From positions 4,898,001 to 4,962,000 of the forward strand of contig NZ_CP118270.1 in NCBI RefSeq assembly GCF_028771845.1: a stretch of 64,000 bases of DNA. The letters run 5' to 3'. A model generated the notes under the pieces. It saw only the letters and a list, made by a program, of their open reading frames with translations. It did no database searches and was not told the DNA's origin. The position numbers were made by a program, and so were the translations under genes. Origin of the DNA: Paenibacillus marchantiae (GTDB lineage Bacteria > Bacillota > Bacilli > Paenibacillales > Paenibacillaceae). Of this stretch, positions 33,953 to 43,143 are shown in pieces (within the stretch, counting starts at the first letter, position 1; each line of letters opens with the position of its first letter).

Positions 33953-34735
33953 TTATAATACAGAGGATGTACCACCATCTATGTTCACGGCAGTTCCTGT
34001 TACATAAGAGGCTGCACCCGACACAAGAAAAGCAATCACTTTTGCCGCCTCTTCTGTTTGACCTATTCTCTTGAGTGGGATACCGTGAATGGGGTTAGAA
34101 GCGAACTCCTCCCAACTCTGCTCTGGTGCTGAAGCCTTCCACATCCGCTCAATCTGATCGCTACGAATCAGACCGATGCACACGGCGTTAACACGAATAT
34201 TGTCCTTGGCGAGGTCTTTGCTCATGGCCTTCGTTAGTGCAAGTCCTGCCGCCCGACTGACTGATGTTGGCAAAGATGATGCAGATGGTGTCTTCCCTAC
34301 AGTCGCCGTCACATTAAGGATGGAACCGCCACCTCTTTGACGCATATGAGATACTGCTGCCTTAGAACTGTGGACTGCTCCTAACAATTTCAAATCCAGA
34401 TCTGAATACCAGCTTTCGCTGCTAACCTCTTCAAACGGATTAGCCGCAGCCGTTCCAGCATTGTTAATCAAAATATCCAATCCACCGAAATGCTGTACAG
34501 TCTGCTCTACCACACCTCGTACCTCTGCTTCTACTGAAATATCTGCAGAGATGACCAGTGCATCTGTCCCTGTCGTTTGCTTAATACGTTTCGCCGCAGC
34601 TTGAAGCGCCTCTTCGTTGCGGGCAACGATTGCCACCTTTGCGCCTTCCGATGCTAGAACAACTGCTGTCTCTAGTCCAATTCCTTTGCTACCGCCTGTT
34701 ATTAGTGCTATTTTATCCTTTAATCCTAAATCCAT
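33953..34735 (-). CDS. short-chain dehydrogenase/reductase
   Basis: 260 residues, classical SDR. Cofactor motif TGGSKGIG near residue 14, NNAGTA near 90, catalytic Ser in GSILNVTATVG (position taken here by a Thr/Val stretch) and C-terminal YVTGTAVNIDGGTSSVL. The usual YxxxK is not obvious: at its expected place the text is SSLPTSVSRAAGLALTKAMS, with Ser where Tyr should be. The fold is clear, but the normal oxidoreductase active site may be altered. GGGAGG precedes the ATG at 34735; a longer reading frame from 34789 lacks such a site. Substrate unknown. Confidence 0.85.
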   Translation of the reverse strand: MDLGLKDKIALITGGSKGIGLETAVVLASEGAKVAIVARNEEALQAAAKRIKQTTGTDALVISADISVEAEVRGVVEQTVQHFGGLDILINNAGTAAANPFEEVSSESWYSDLDLKLLGAVHSSKAAVSHMRQRGGGSILNVTATVGKTPSASSLPTSVSRAAGLALTKAMSKDLAKDNIRVNAVCIGLIRSDQIERMWKASAPEQSWEEFASNPIHGIPLKRIGQTEEAAKVIAFLVSGAASYVTGTAVNIDGGTSSVL

Positions 34736-34833
34736 TTGTATTTCCTCCCTTATTGCCTCCACTAATTGAACTAGACTGGTTATATTCAACTATCATTCCC
34801 GTTAGCGTAATCATCTTAAGTGACAAGGTCATC

Positions 34834-35406
34834 TTACCGTGTCTGGTAAACGAGGCCTATGGCTCCAGAATCAAAGGTCTTGTTTTCGATTAGCTTAAGA
34901 TTGACCATCTCCTTGAGACCTTGAAATAACGGCAATCCTTTACCGATCAGGACAGGAGAAACCGTAATCTTATACTCATCAATTAAATCAAGCTGCATAA
35001 GATGGTGTGCGAACCTAGGACTACCGAGGATGACCATATCCTTGCCTGGCTGCTGTTTGAGGTTATTGATCTCTTCCTCGACATTTTCTTTCACGAGTCT
35101 GGAATTATTCCATTCAACTTTCTCCAGCGTCGTGGAAAAAACGATTTTGGCTGTGTTTTCGATCCACTCGGCATGATTCCGTTCATGCTGCGAAGCTTCT
35201 GGGTTTGAAGGTACAGATGGCCAGTAACTGTGCATCATCTGATAAGTCCCACGCCCCCAAATGACAGTGTCGGCAGTACTCAGAATTTCTTTCGCGTGTT
35301 TCTCCAAATCAGCATCGTAGGAAACCCAGCCAATATCCATTTCACCGTTTGGCCCTTCTACAAAACCGTCAAGAGATGCGTGCAGAAATAGAACGAGTTT
35401 TCTCAT
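34834..35406 (-). CDS. dihydrofolate reductase-like protein (RibD C-terminal domain family, YwjB/YyaP type)
   Basis: 190 residues with the family pattern: N-terminal KLVLFLHASLDGFVEGPNGE, then DTVIWGRGTYQMMHSYWP, a KIVFSTTLEKVEWNNSRLV stretch, and the C-terminal DEYKITVSPVLIGKGLPLF. These are small NADPH-dependent reductase-fold proteins distinct from true DHFR; the substrate is generally unknown. The ATG at 35406 follows AAGGAG by eight bases. It stands just upstream of the SDR gene on the same strand (98 bases), so cotranscription is possible. Confidence 0.88.
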   Translation of the reverse strand: MRKLVLFLHASLDGFVEGPNGEMDIGWVSYDADLEKHAKEILSTADTVIWGRGTYQMMHSYWPSVPSNPEASQHERNHAEWIENTAKIVFSTTLEKVEWNNSRLVKENVEEEINNLKQQPGKDMVILGSPRFAHHLMQLDLIDEYKITVSPVLIGKGLPLFQGLKEMVNLKLIENKTFDSGAIGLVYQTR

Positions 35407-35740
35407 TTTCAGTTCTCCTTTGTTCAAGAGGGATATTTACATTTTACATTTACTACATTTTACCATAATTTAAGTTGGGTTGTTTCTTATGGATTGCTAA
35501 TCTCCAACCTGTCCGTTAACAAAAAAAAGCAGCTGAATTTGGTATTACCCCCTTTTAGTCGACAAGGGATCAAAGACATCTTTAAGATGGACTTATCTTG
35601 CCTAACGAAGGGGATAACACCAATATTGCCACTTTCAAAGTTGAACAATTTCTTGTCCATCGATATTTATTCCCGACCGTAAAGTAAATTACACCATCAC
35701 TCTATTAATAACTACAACGCCTTCCGCGAGTGTAGTTCAT
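35407..35740. other. intergenic region without a recognised gene
   Basis: 334 bases. A run of eight A residues followed by AGCAGCTGAATT near 35521 faintly resembles the start of repeat family 1, but the rest does not align well. No hairpin with a T run and no coding frame with a ribosome binding site. Confidence 0.4.
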
Positions 35741-36388
35741 TTATTGTGCTTGTTGTTCATCTGCATAATACCTTTCATATTCTTTAGTCAACGTGTAACG
35801 CTGTACACCTTTGCACGCATTCATCGCTTCCTTAGCGTGCTGGATAGCCAGTTCGCGCCGACCCAATTTGCGTTCTAACTCAGCAAGAAGTGCAGATCGC
35901 ATCCATTGTCTTCTAATCGATTTCAGGTGCTCCCTTGCTTGCTCACTCTTCTCTTCCTCCAAAAGCAAAAACGTCTCGTAATATGTACGGTAATCTGATC
36001 TGCGCATCTGGAGTACCGCTTGCCGAACCGCAGTCATGTCCTTGCGATAAGCACCATAAGCGGCTTGATATATCGCTTGCCTCGATTTTTTCGTCGTCTG
36101 TTTTCTAAGTTTCTCCATCGTGAACTCGACTTCATCATCCAGTCTGTTAGCAGTCACATAATAAATATAAATATAGGGTGTATGATGATTTTTACGTAAA
36201 AAAGCTTCCACACGGTCCATCCGGGTTTCCCATGCCATTGGGTACAAAACGTGAATCGTAAACGCAATAAGTGTGGCCACCAGCACCGTTCCTACGATAA
36301 GAAAAACAGATTGTTCATTCCACAACATCATCAGCACAAATACAAATACAACGGAATAAAACGTAACATTCCACCTACTCATTCTCAT
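35741..36388 (-). CDS. hypothetical membrane-anchored protein with helical TPR-like tail
   Basis: 215 residues. Two hydrophobic helices at the N-terminus (about 9-24 and 27-50), then a cytoplasmic, highly charged helical region with several 30-35-residue helical hairpins (RQAIYQAAYGAYRKDMTAVR, LLAELERKLGRRELAIQHAK) that look like degenerate TPR repeats. No family name can be given. AAGGGA lies seven bases before the ATG. Monocistronic, with a promoter region to the right and no clear partner. Confidence 0.7.
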   Translation of the reverse strand: MRMSRWNVTFYSVVFVFVLMMLWNEQSVFLIVGTVLVATLIAFTIHVLYPMAWETRMDRVEAFLRKNHHTPYIYIYYVTANRLDDEVEFTMEKLRKQTTKKSRQAIYQAAYGAYRKDMTAVRQAVLQMRRSDYRTYYETFLLLEEEKSEQAREHLKSIRRQWMRSALLAELERKLGRRELAIQHAKEAMNACKGVQRYTLTKEYERYYADEQQAQ

Positions 36389-36581
36389 CTATCATTCCCT
36401 TCAGCATCTAAATCATGAAGTATCTATTATATCAGAATTAAAACTATATATTGTATAAATTTAGGAGACAAAGATTGATATCACCAACAAAATAGAATTT
36501 CAACAGATATGGTGAAAACAAGTCTTCAACGTGCTTCCTGTACGCTGTGAGAACCATACGTATAGCTCGCTGTATGTAATG

Positions 36582-36623
36582 ACAACAAAACAGGGCATCT
36601 TCAGTAGATGCCCTGTTTTGTTT
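36582..36623. terminator. strong bidirectional terminator after the GH125 gene
   Basis: ACAACAAAACAGGGCATCT pairs with AGATGCCCTGTTTTGTTT around TCAGT, an almost perfect stem. It lies about 215 bases after the GH125 stop on the minus strand. The remaining sequence 36624-36837 has G-rich low-complexity text but no gene. Confidence 0.88.
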
Positions 36624-36837
36624 CAAAAAATGGTCTTCCATTCATCACACTTGTTAAACACCCAAATTTGTTTTGTATTCAGCATTTTGCAAATGTCCGA
36701 ATTGCTGAAAGATTCATCCCCGTCCCAGTTTCTGAATGAGCCACTGAAACAATACAGATTCCGCTTTAGGTTCGTATTAGGTTTCGGTTCTGGGTTGAGA
36801 TTGGAATTGAGATTAGAGCCTGATCGAATCTCGATTC

Positions 36838-38112
36838 TTATTCTCCTTCATCGACATATTTCATTATCAGCTCACTGCAAATGGAGTTGGCCCAGGCGAA
36901 CCAAGGTCTGGTGAATTTCCCGGGATCATTGACATCAAAACCTTCATGCATAAACCCGGTATCGGCATCTGTTGTCTCCAGCAGAACCAGCAACTGTTCC
37001 AGCTCTTCAGGGTCCTCGGTAGTCAGCCCTTGCATCGCCAAGGCAATATGCCAGATGTAATTATGCGGGGTATGCGGACTGCCAATCCCCTTTGCTTTTT
37101 CACCAGCAAAATAATAGGGATTATCCTTACTCAGAATAAACCGTCGGGTGTTCAAGTACACCGGATCATCGGCCTTGCAATATCCAAGATAAGGAAGGGA
37201 CAACAGGCTGGGCACATTCGCGTCGTCCATCAGATTGTAGTTGCCCATTCCGTCCGTCTCATAAGCATAGATTCGTCCATATACGGGATGCTCCGTGATC
37301 GCATACGTCTGAATGCCTTCTTCGATCTCATCCAGCAGCAGCTGGGACCGGCGGCCGATATCCTGATGTCGTAGTACATCTTTATTAATCTCCACAATAT
37401 AGCGCAGAGCCACGGCAGCGAACATATTCGCCGGAACCAGATACCCGTAAGTGCAAGCATCATCGCTTGGACGGAAGCCGCTCCAGGTCATCCCGGTATA
37501 AGCTACAGGCGTGCCGCGCCCACCATAACTCAGCGTATCCGTCTCCGGGCAGTTCAATCGCTCAAACGTGTACGGAGATTGCTCGTGGCGCTGTTCTTTT
37601 GTCCACAGATCGAGGATATTCAAAACTGCTTCCTGAAAAACATCGTCGAAAATCTCAATATCGCCGTTTGCCTTCCAGAACAGATACGCCAGCTGTATCG
37701 GGTAACATAGGGAGTCGATCTCGTATTTGCGTTCCCACACCCAAGGATTATGTTCGGTAATATCGTCCTTGTGGCCGTGATTATTGCCTTCGCGGTTGAA
37801 CGCATTCGCATACGGGTCCAGATTAATGTAAAACATTTGCTTGCGGATTACCCCTTTGATCATATCAGCTAGCTCGGAGTCCTTCACGGCATCGCCAATA
37901 TAGTGCCGCACCTGGGCAGAGGAATCTCTCAGCCACATTGCCGGTATATCTCCCGTAATTACAAAAGCCGTTCCGTCTTCAAGTTGCTGAAAGGTGGTCT
38001 CCAGCGTGTTGGGATAACAGTTCTGAAACAGCTGCGCCAGTTTGGGGCGGTGGGAAAGCTTGCTTGTTACACGTTCAATCGTCTCCTTGATAGCGGTGAT
38101 GTCAGATTTCAT
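36838..38112 (-). CDS. GH125 family exo-alpha-1,6-mannosidase
   Basis: 424 residues, an (alpha/alpha)6-barrel enzyme without a signal peptide, so cytoplasmic. Hallmarks of GH125 are present: ITGDIPAMWLRDSSAQVRHY near the N-terminus, NAFNREGNNHGHKDD, YEIDSLCYPIQLAYLFW, GMTWSGFRPSDDACTYGYLV and GYCKADDPVYLNTRRF, and SPHTPHNYIWHIALAMQGLT. The family removes terminal alpha-1,6-mannose by an inverting, metal-independent mechanism. It is 158 bases after the GH36-like gene, last in the glycan locus. Of two in-frame ATGs the one at 38112 has better spacing to GGAGG. A mannose-containing imported oligosaccharide is the likely substrate. Confidence 0.93.
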   Translation of the reverse strand: MKSDITAIKETIERVTSKLSHRPKLAQLFQNCYPNTLETTFQQLEDGTAFVITGDIPAMWLRDSSAQVRHYIGDAVKDSELADMIKGVIRKQMFYINLDPYANAFNREGNNHGHKDDITEHNPWVWERKYEIDSLCYPIQLAYLFWKANGDIEIFDDVFQEAVLNILDLWTKEQRHEQSPYTFERLNCPETDTLSYGGRGTPVAYTGMTWSGFRPSDDACTYGYLVPANMFAAVALRYIVEINKDVLRHQDIGRRSQLLLDEIEEGIQTYAITEHPVYGRIYAYETDGMGNYNLMDDANVPSLLSLPYLGYCKADDPVYLNTRRFILSKDNPYYFAGEKAKGIGSPHTPHNYIWHIALAMQGLTTEDPEELEQLLVLLETTDADTGFMHEGFDVNDPGKFTRPWFAWANSICSELIMKYVDEGE

Positions 38113-38270
38113 TTTCATAATCCTCCGTTGTTAATTATTATTCTATCTATATTTGGGCTGAGCCAAAATCAGCGGTTCACGTTGTGAATAAAGACGCTAC
38201 ATATTCAAAAGGTTCTTATGCTCTATTCGCACTTTATATCAAACTCTGATTCTTAAATTCAGCCTCTATA

Positions 38271-39899
38271 TCAGTTCCAGCTAAAATAGCCCGAGCAGGC
38301 TTCGATACTCCCCTTATCCGTCCAGTCATAATCTGAAATTACCCCACCCGATTTCCAGCGGGAAGGTGCCATATTGGAGAGCCAGTCCAATGGCTCAGAG
38401 ACTGCTGTAGCTATAGCTGCCCGTTCAAAGGCTTCGGTGACCGCCTTGCGCTGTTCACTGCCCATGGCTTTGGGATCGGCCGACACGAAGAGCGGGGTGC
38501 CGCTACGCGACAGAACATCCAGCCACTGTCTGTTCATTTTCCAATCCACATTGTTTGTCAATCCCACACAATCAGCGTCAACGGCATAGAGCGTGTCATG
38601 CTGAGGCATTCGGAAGGCCAAGGTGTTGATCCCCATCCGGCGAGTGCGTTCCCATTGAAGACCACTGGTATCGTCGCCGGTACGCTGAATTTCAAAGATG
38701 CCTGCCGACAAGTGGGACAGTGTGTTGCAGCCGATAATGAGCGTATCTCCAGCATTACGTTTGATCGCCTTGTACAACGCAAGAATAATCTCTGCAGATG
38801 TTCTGGAATGGTCGGCGAAATGCCAGCCGTCATCGGTAATACCCATGCCAAAGCGGCTGCCCCAACGACCAAACAGATCATAGGTTGTAAAATCATGCTT
38901 CAGCAACTTGTAGCCCCAGCCTGTATAACGGGCTACATAGTCTGCGATGGACTCCAGCACCTCCGGAATGCTGGGATCCAGAATGTAACCTTCCGGCTGT
39001 TCCGCTTTTGCTAATGGATTGTTTAGCAGCCACTCCTTGGGCGAATCCATCGTTGTCAACAGCGGGCGGAACCACATGCCAGGACGCACGCCCGTCTCTG
39101 TCATTTGCCTGGCCAGCTGTTCCATATCCGGGAACAGCTGCTCATCCGGCAGCCATGGCTGATGGCGGCTCGCGGCAAATTTGCCCCAGTTTTTCTGCCA
39201 ACCGTCGTCAATGACCATATATGGACGATTGACAGAAGAAGTGGCCAGCGAGGACATCAGCTTGCTGTCTTCAAGAATCTGTCCATGGGAGCTGTGCCCA
39301 TAGGCATAATACCAGTTGTTTCCCCCGTAGACGGGGAATTTCGGCAGCACCGGTTGCTCGCACATTACACGGCAGAACGCCTGCGTTGCCTCAAATGGTG
39401 TCTCTCCAAGCTCTCCCTTACGGCTGACCACTTCAGCCGCCTCGAGCTGGCGACCACTCAGTAGCACGCCCGTACCCCCGCATCGCACATCAAGGACCAG
39501 CGTCACCCAGTGGGCGTCGACGAACCAACAGCATAGCGAGGCCGGCCCGGTCTTCACGCCGTAACCATGCGTGATGCCGTCTTGGAGGGCCATGAAATAC
39601 CAGGGCATCTCCCGGTCTGGCATAATACCCGCCCATTGCAGATCACCATAAGATCTCTCCCAGTGGTCGCCGAGCAGTCTAACATGCTCGCCGATCTCCC
39701 GGTTCCATCTCAGCGCAATCCGGCTAACCGGAGTCTGATCGGCAGATAGACTCACGCCTAGGCTTCCGGTCTGCTTACGTACCTCTACCCGGATATCCTC
39801 ATCCGTATATACGCCGCTTTGTGACTCCATGCGGCTCCAGCTTTTGTCCTCCTGGACCAATACGATTTCGGGAAGTTCAATAAGATCAAAATAAGCCAT
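38271..39899 (-). CDS. GH36-like glycosidase (alpha-galactosidase superfamily)
   Basis: 542 residues, no signal peptide. N-terminal beta-sandwich, then a TIM barrel with NNWYYAYGHSS, RPYMVIDDGWQKNWG, the nucleophile motif LLKHDFTTYDLFGRWG (Asp near 336) and an acid/base region FEIQRTGDDTSGLQWERTR (near 407). This is the clan GH-D pattern; it is shorter than the usual 700-residue GH36 alpha-galactosidase, so a subgroup with other specificity is possible. An ATG at 39899 follows GTGAGG; a GTG overlapping the permease stop is the alternative. Cotranscribed with the transporter and GH125, it probably trims the imported glycan. Confidence 0.82.
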   Translation of the reverse strand: MAYFDLIELPEIVLVQEDKSWSRMESQSGVYTDEDIRVEVRKQTGSLGVSLSADQTPVSRIALRWNREIGEHVRLLGDHWERSYGDLQWAGIMPDREMPWYFMALQDGITHGYGVKTGPASLCCWFVDAHWVTLVLDVRCGGTGVLLSGRQLEAAEVVSRKGELGETPFEATQAFCRVMCEQPVLPKFPVYGGNNWYYAYGHSSHGQILEDSKLMSSLATSSVNRPYMVIDDGWQKNWGKFAASRHQPWLPDEQLFPDMEQLARQMTETGVRPGMWFRPLLTTMDSPKEWLLNNPLAKAEQPEGYILDPSIPEVLESIADYVARYTGWGYKLLKHDFTTYDLFGRWGSRFGMGITDDGWHFADHSRTSAEIILALYKAIKRNAGDTLIIGCNTLSHLSAGIFEIQRTGDDTSGLQWERTRRMGINTLAFRMPQHDTLYAVDADCVGLTNNVDWKMNRQWLDVLSRSGTPLFVSADPKAMGSEQRKAVTEAFERAAIATAVSEPLDWLSNMAPSRWKSGGVISDYDWTDKGSIEACSGYFSWN

Positions 39900-39907
39900 A
39901 CCATTCC

Positions 39908-40735
39908 TCACCCTTTCACAGCACCTGATGAGATGCCTTTAATAAATTGTTTCTGGAAAATCAGAAATAGCACAATCATAGGTGCAGCCGACATTAAACA
40001 ACCCGCCGCCACCCAGTTCATCTGCGATTGGTACTGCCCAACGAATCTGGACAAAGCGACCGTAAGATTCTGCACATCCTTGTTCTGCAAAATATAGAGC
40101 GACATGCCGTACTCGTTCCAGATACCCACCCCTTGTAGAATTACCACTGACGCCGTAATCGGCTTCAGCAGCGGCAGAATCAGCTTGAAGAAAATACCGA
40201 TTCGGCTCGCACCGTCAATATAACCGGCTTCATCCAGTTCTTTGGGGATCGAACTGATAAAGCCCGTATAAAGAAAGATGGACATCGGCAGTGAGAAGGC
40301 CGTCTGAACCAGAATCGCTCCCCATAGCGTGTTCAGCGCATGCATTTTGATCAAAATCATATACAGTGGCACAATCAGCGTCAGCGAAGGAATGATCATA
40401 CAAGCGATAAAGGTGGTATAGATCGCTTTATTCAGTTTAGACTTGTTTCTCGACAGCGGGTATGAGGCCATGGAAGAGACCAAGATAACAAGTAGTAACG
40501 TAAAGACCGTAATAATAATATTGTTCATGAAAGCTGTGCCGAGACCCGCGCTTTTCCAAGCATCCACAAAGTTCGCAAATACAAACTCTTTCGGAATGCT
40601 GATCGTCGACTTGTAGTCGGTTACATCCTTCAGTGAGATGTTGATCATCATATAGAAAGGGATCAGCGGAATCAGGCATATGATTAGACTGACAACGGCA
40701 ATGAAGATTTTCTTGACGGTATTATTCCGCTTCAT
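39908..40735 (-). CDS. CUT1 sugar ABC transporter permease (MalG-like), GH125 locus
   Basis: 275 residues, six helices, EAA-loop ELDEAGYIDGASRIGIFFKL near 190. The ATG shares one base with the stop of the preceding permease (TGATG) and follows GGGAGG. It forms the pore with that protein. No ATPase gene is present in the locus. Confidence 0.93.
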   Translation of the reverse strand: MKRNNTVKKIFIAVVSLIICLIPLIPFYMMINISLKDVTDYKSTISIPKEFVFANFVDAWKSAGLGTAFMNNIIITVFTLLLVILVSSMASYPLSRNKSKLNKAIYTTFIACMIIPSLTLIVPLYMILIKMHALNTLWGAILVQTAFSLPMSIFLYTGFISSIPKELDEAGYIDGASRIGIFFKLILPLLKPITASVVILQGVGIWNEYGMSLYILQNKDVQNLTVALSRFVGQYQSQMNWVAAGCLMSAAPMIVLFLIFQKQFIKGISSGAVKG

Positions 40736-41622
40736 CAATATTCGACCTCCCGTTTCCGCAGATTACCCAGCACAAGCAGACCGACGACACCGATAATGAC
40801 GAACATAAAGTTTCCGACCGTTGTGGCATAGCCTGCATCCTGCTGCCCCGAGTAGACGGAGTACATGAATGTGGACAGGGACGAAGTTGTATATCCAGGT
40901 CCGCCATTCGTCAAAGCCATGATAATATCGAACAACTTGAGACCGCCGATAAGATTGTACACGACATTAATGGTGATGGCTGGCATAAGCAGCGGCAAGG
41001 TAATCGATCTGAACTTGGCAAAAGCAGAGGCACCATCCAGATCGGCCGCTTCATAGTAATCGGAAGATATCGACTGGAGTCCAGTCAGATAGATAATCAT
41101 CGCCGGTCCAATGAACTGGAAATTATTCACAATAATGATGCTGGTTACAGAGCTGCTCCATTGATTAAGCCAGTTCTTCGGCTCTATGCCGAACCAGGAA
41201 ATCACTTCATTCATCGTTCCGCCGTTATATTGGAAGAAATAGTACAAGATGTACCCCATAATGAGCGGTGAGACAATAACGGGCAAATACACGATCGTGC
41301 GGACAACGCCCCGCAGACGGAATTTCATATCCACAAACAGTGCATACAGCAGCCCGAATAAGTTCTGGAAGACGGTACTCAGAATTCCATATAAAAAGGT
41401 ATTGAAAATGACAAGCCCCATATCTTTATCCGCAAACAGGCGGGCGTAATTTTTCCACCCAATAAAATTCCGTGCTTCAGAGTAACCGTTCCAGTCAGTA
41501 AATGAGATCATAATGCCCTGAATGAACGGGTAGGCAATAAAAACAAAGAAAAAGATCAGTGCAGGAATGTACATTACGTTGATGCTTGACTGGGAATGTC
41601 TTATCTTTTTGAAGGTGTTCAT
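40735..41622 (-). CDS. CUT1 sugar ABC transporter permease (MalF-like), GH125 locus
   Basis: 295 residues, six helices, EAA-loop YYEAADLDGASAFAKFRSIT near 200 and the MalF-like phrase ALTNGGPGYTTSSLSTFMY. GGAGG lies eleven bases before the ATG. It follows the binding-protein gene after a 105-base gap that contains a strong stem-loop, which may lower permease expression relative to the binding protein. Confidence 0.93.
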   Translation of the reverse strand: MNTFKKIRHSQSSINVMYIPALIFFFVFIAYPFIQGIMISFTDWNGYSEARNFIGWKNYARLFADKDMGLVIFNTFLYGILSTVFQNLFGLLYALFVDMKFRLRGVVRTIVYLPVIVSPLIMGYILYYFFQYNGGTMNEVISWFGIEPKNWLNQWSSSVTSIIIVNNFQFIGPAMIIYLTGLQSISSDYYEAADLDGASAFAKFRSITLPLLMPAITINVVYNLIGGLKLFDIIMALTNGGPGYTTSSLSTFMYSVYSGQQDAGYATTVGNFMFVIIGVVGLLVLGNLRKREVEY

Positions 41623-41673
41623 TCGGCTTAACTCCTCCTATCTGTATTGCTTATCTTTGACCTGAAATGAAGA

Positions 41674-41711
41674 TACCTTCATCAGTCCCAAAGAGGGAAC
41701 TTATGAAGGTA
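41674..41711 (-). other. stem-loop between binding-protein and permease genes
   Basis: TACCTTCAT pairs with ATGAAGGTA, and an inner GTTCCC pairs with GGGAC plus T, giving a long nested hairpin. No T run follows, so it fits an mRNA-stabilising or attenuating structure of the kind known between malE-type and malF-type genes. Confidence 0.6.
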
Positions 41712-41727
41712 CGTTATCCATCAAACC

Positions 41728-43020
41728 TTATTTATCGAGCAACCGGGTATAGCTATCGTTCATGTCCTTGGCAAATTGATCCACGGAGTACGACCCGGTG
41801 AACAGCATTTGACCGTATTTGGAGATAGCATCCCACATTCCACTTGGCAGGAAGGCCCGGTCAAAGTAAGGCACAATTCTCGCATTTTTGGAAGCTTCGT
41901 AATAAGGCGTCATCTCTCCCAAGTCCACATTGACATCGGTAAAGGCCGAGCGGATATTCGCTTCTTCACAGAGCTGCTTGTTGATCTCTGGCTTGGCAAA
42001 ATACGCGATGTATTTCTTAGCTGCTTCCATATGCTTCGTGTTCTTCGAGATCCCCCAGGCATCAGTCTCTCCACCAACCAATACAGGTTCATCCTTATCG
42101 GAGAAGGTCGGGATCGGGAAGAAGCCGATTTTCACATTTGGATTGTATTTCACTGCGGAATCTTTAATTCCAAATCCGGTGATGGCAATAAGCGCCTCAT
42201 TGTTGGCAATGGCTTTGGCGGTATCGTCATTCTTGGCCGTTAGAATGTCCACGTTGACATAGCCCTTGTCTTTCATAGTCTGGAACAGCTCGCCAAGCGG
42301 CTTATAGTGATTCCAATCGAACGTGCCGTTCTTCAATTCTTCGCCGTAGTTATTGTTGCTGTCTGTCGTAAGCAGTGTGCTGGAGAAAAAATCTACAGCC
42401 TGGCCGATCGGCCAGCCGTCGCCACCGCCAATATGGATCGGAACTACTTTACCACCGCTTTCTTTTTTAACCTTCTCACACAATGCCAGCAGCTCATCTA
42501 CCGTCTTCGGCACTTGAAGATTGTATTTCTCAAACAGATCCACATTGTAAGCGATTGCAGAAGTGTCAGAATCAATCGTCATGGACAGCACCCGGCCATC
42601 CGCATCCGTTACCTGCTCTTTCAGGGAAGGAATTAAGCGGGGTACCCATTCCTCATTCGAGAGATCGGCCAGTTGGTCGCTGTACTTGCCAATGGCCCAG
42701 CCATGTGTTGACCAGATATCCGGCATCTCATCCGATGACATCTTGATCTTCAGGATGTTCTCATATTCCTTACCCGGGGCATTGAAATCAATTTTGATGC
42801 CTGGATTCTCTGCTTCGAATTGTCTCGATACTTTCTCCAGAGCGGCTGCACCTTCACCACTACGCTGGGTCCATACGGATAAAGTAATGGTATCTTCCTT
42901 ACTGGAGCCTCCAGATTCCTTGCTGGAGTTGGAGCTGGAACAGCCGGTAAACAGTGCGGCAGCCATCGTCAGCATCATTGAAACCGCTAACATTCTTTTC
43001 AATCTTTTTCCTTTTGCCAT
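41728..43020 (-). CDS. extracellular sugar-binding lipoprotein (MsmE-like), GH125 locus
   Basis: 430 residues: lipoprotein signal with lipobox LFTGC, Ser-rich linker, then a family 1 binding-protein fold with TLSVWTQRSGEGAAALEKVS and NVDLFEKYNLQVPKTVDELL. The ATG at 43020 follows AAGGGG; a longer frame from 43122 has no ribosome binding site and would bury the signal peptide. It should bind a mannose/galactose-type oligosaccharide, judged from the GH125 and GH36-like genes downstream. It follows the response-regulator gene by 123 bases. Confidence 0.92.
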   Translation of the reverse strand: MAKGKRLKRMLAVSMMLTMAAALFTGCSSSNSSKESGGSSKEDTITLSVWTQRSGEGAAALEKVSRQFEAENPGIKIDFNAPGKEYENILKIKMSSDEMPDIWSTHGWAIGKYSDQLADLSNEEWVPRLIPSLKEQVTDADGRVLSMTIDSDTSAIAYNVDLFEKYNLQVPKTVDELLALCEKVKKESGGKVVPIHIGGGDGWPIGQAVDFFSSTLLTTDSNNNYGEELKNGTFDWNHYKPLGELFQTMKDKGYVNVDILTAKNDDTAKAIANNEALIAITGFGIKDSAVKYNPNVKIGFFPIPTFSDKDEPVLVGGETDAWGISKNTKHMEAAKKYIAYFAKPEINKQLCEEANIRSAFTDVNVDLGEMTPYYEASKNARIVPYFDRAFLPSGMWDAISKYGQMLFTGSYSVDQFAKDMNDSYTRLLDK

Positions 43021-43143
43021 CTGTCTGATTTCCCCTTCTGCATTTGTATTTGTAAGGCTTAATTCAATTCTAGGGCAGCCGCAACTGAATGTGCAGATAG
43101 CCAATCTACACTCCAGGTGCAAATTTCTATAATATCGGAGGGC

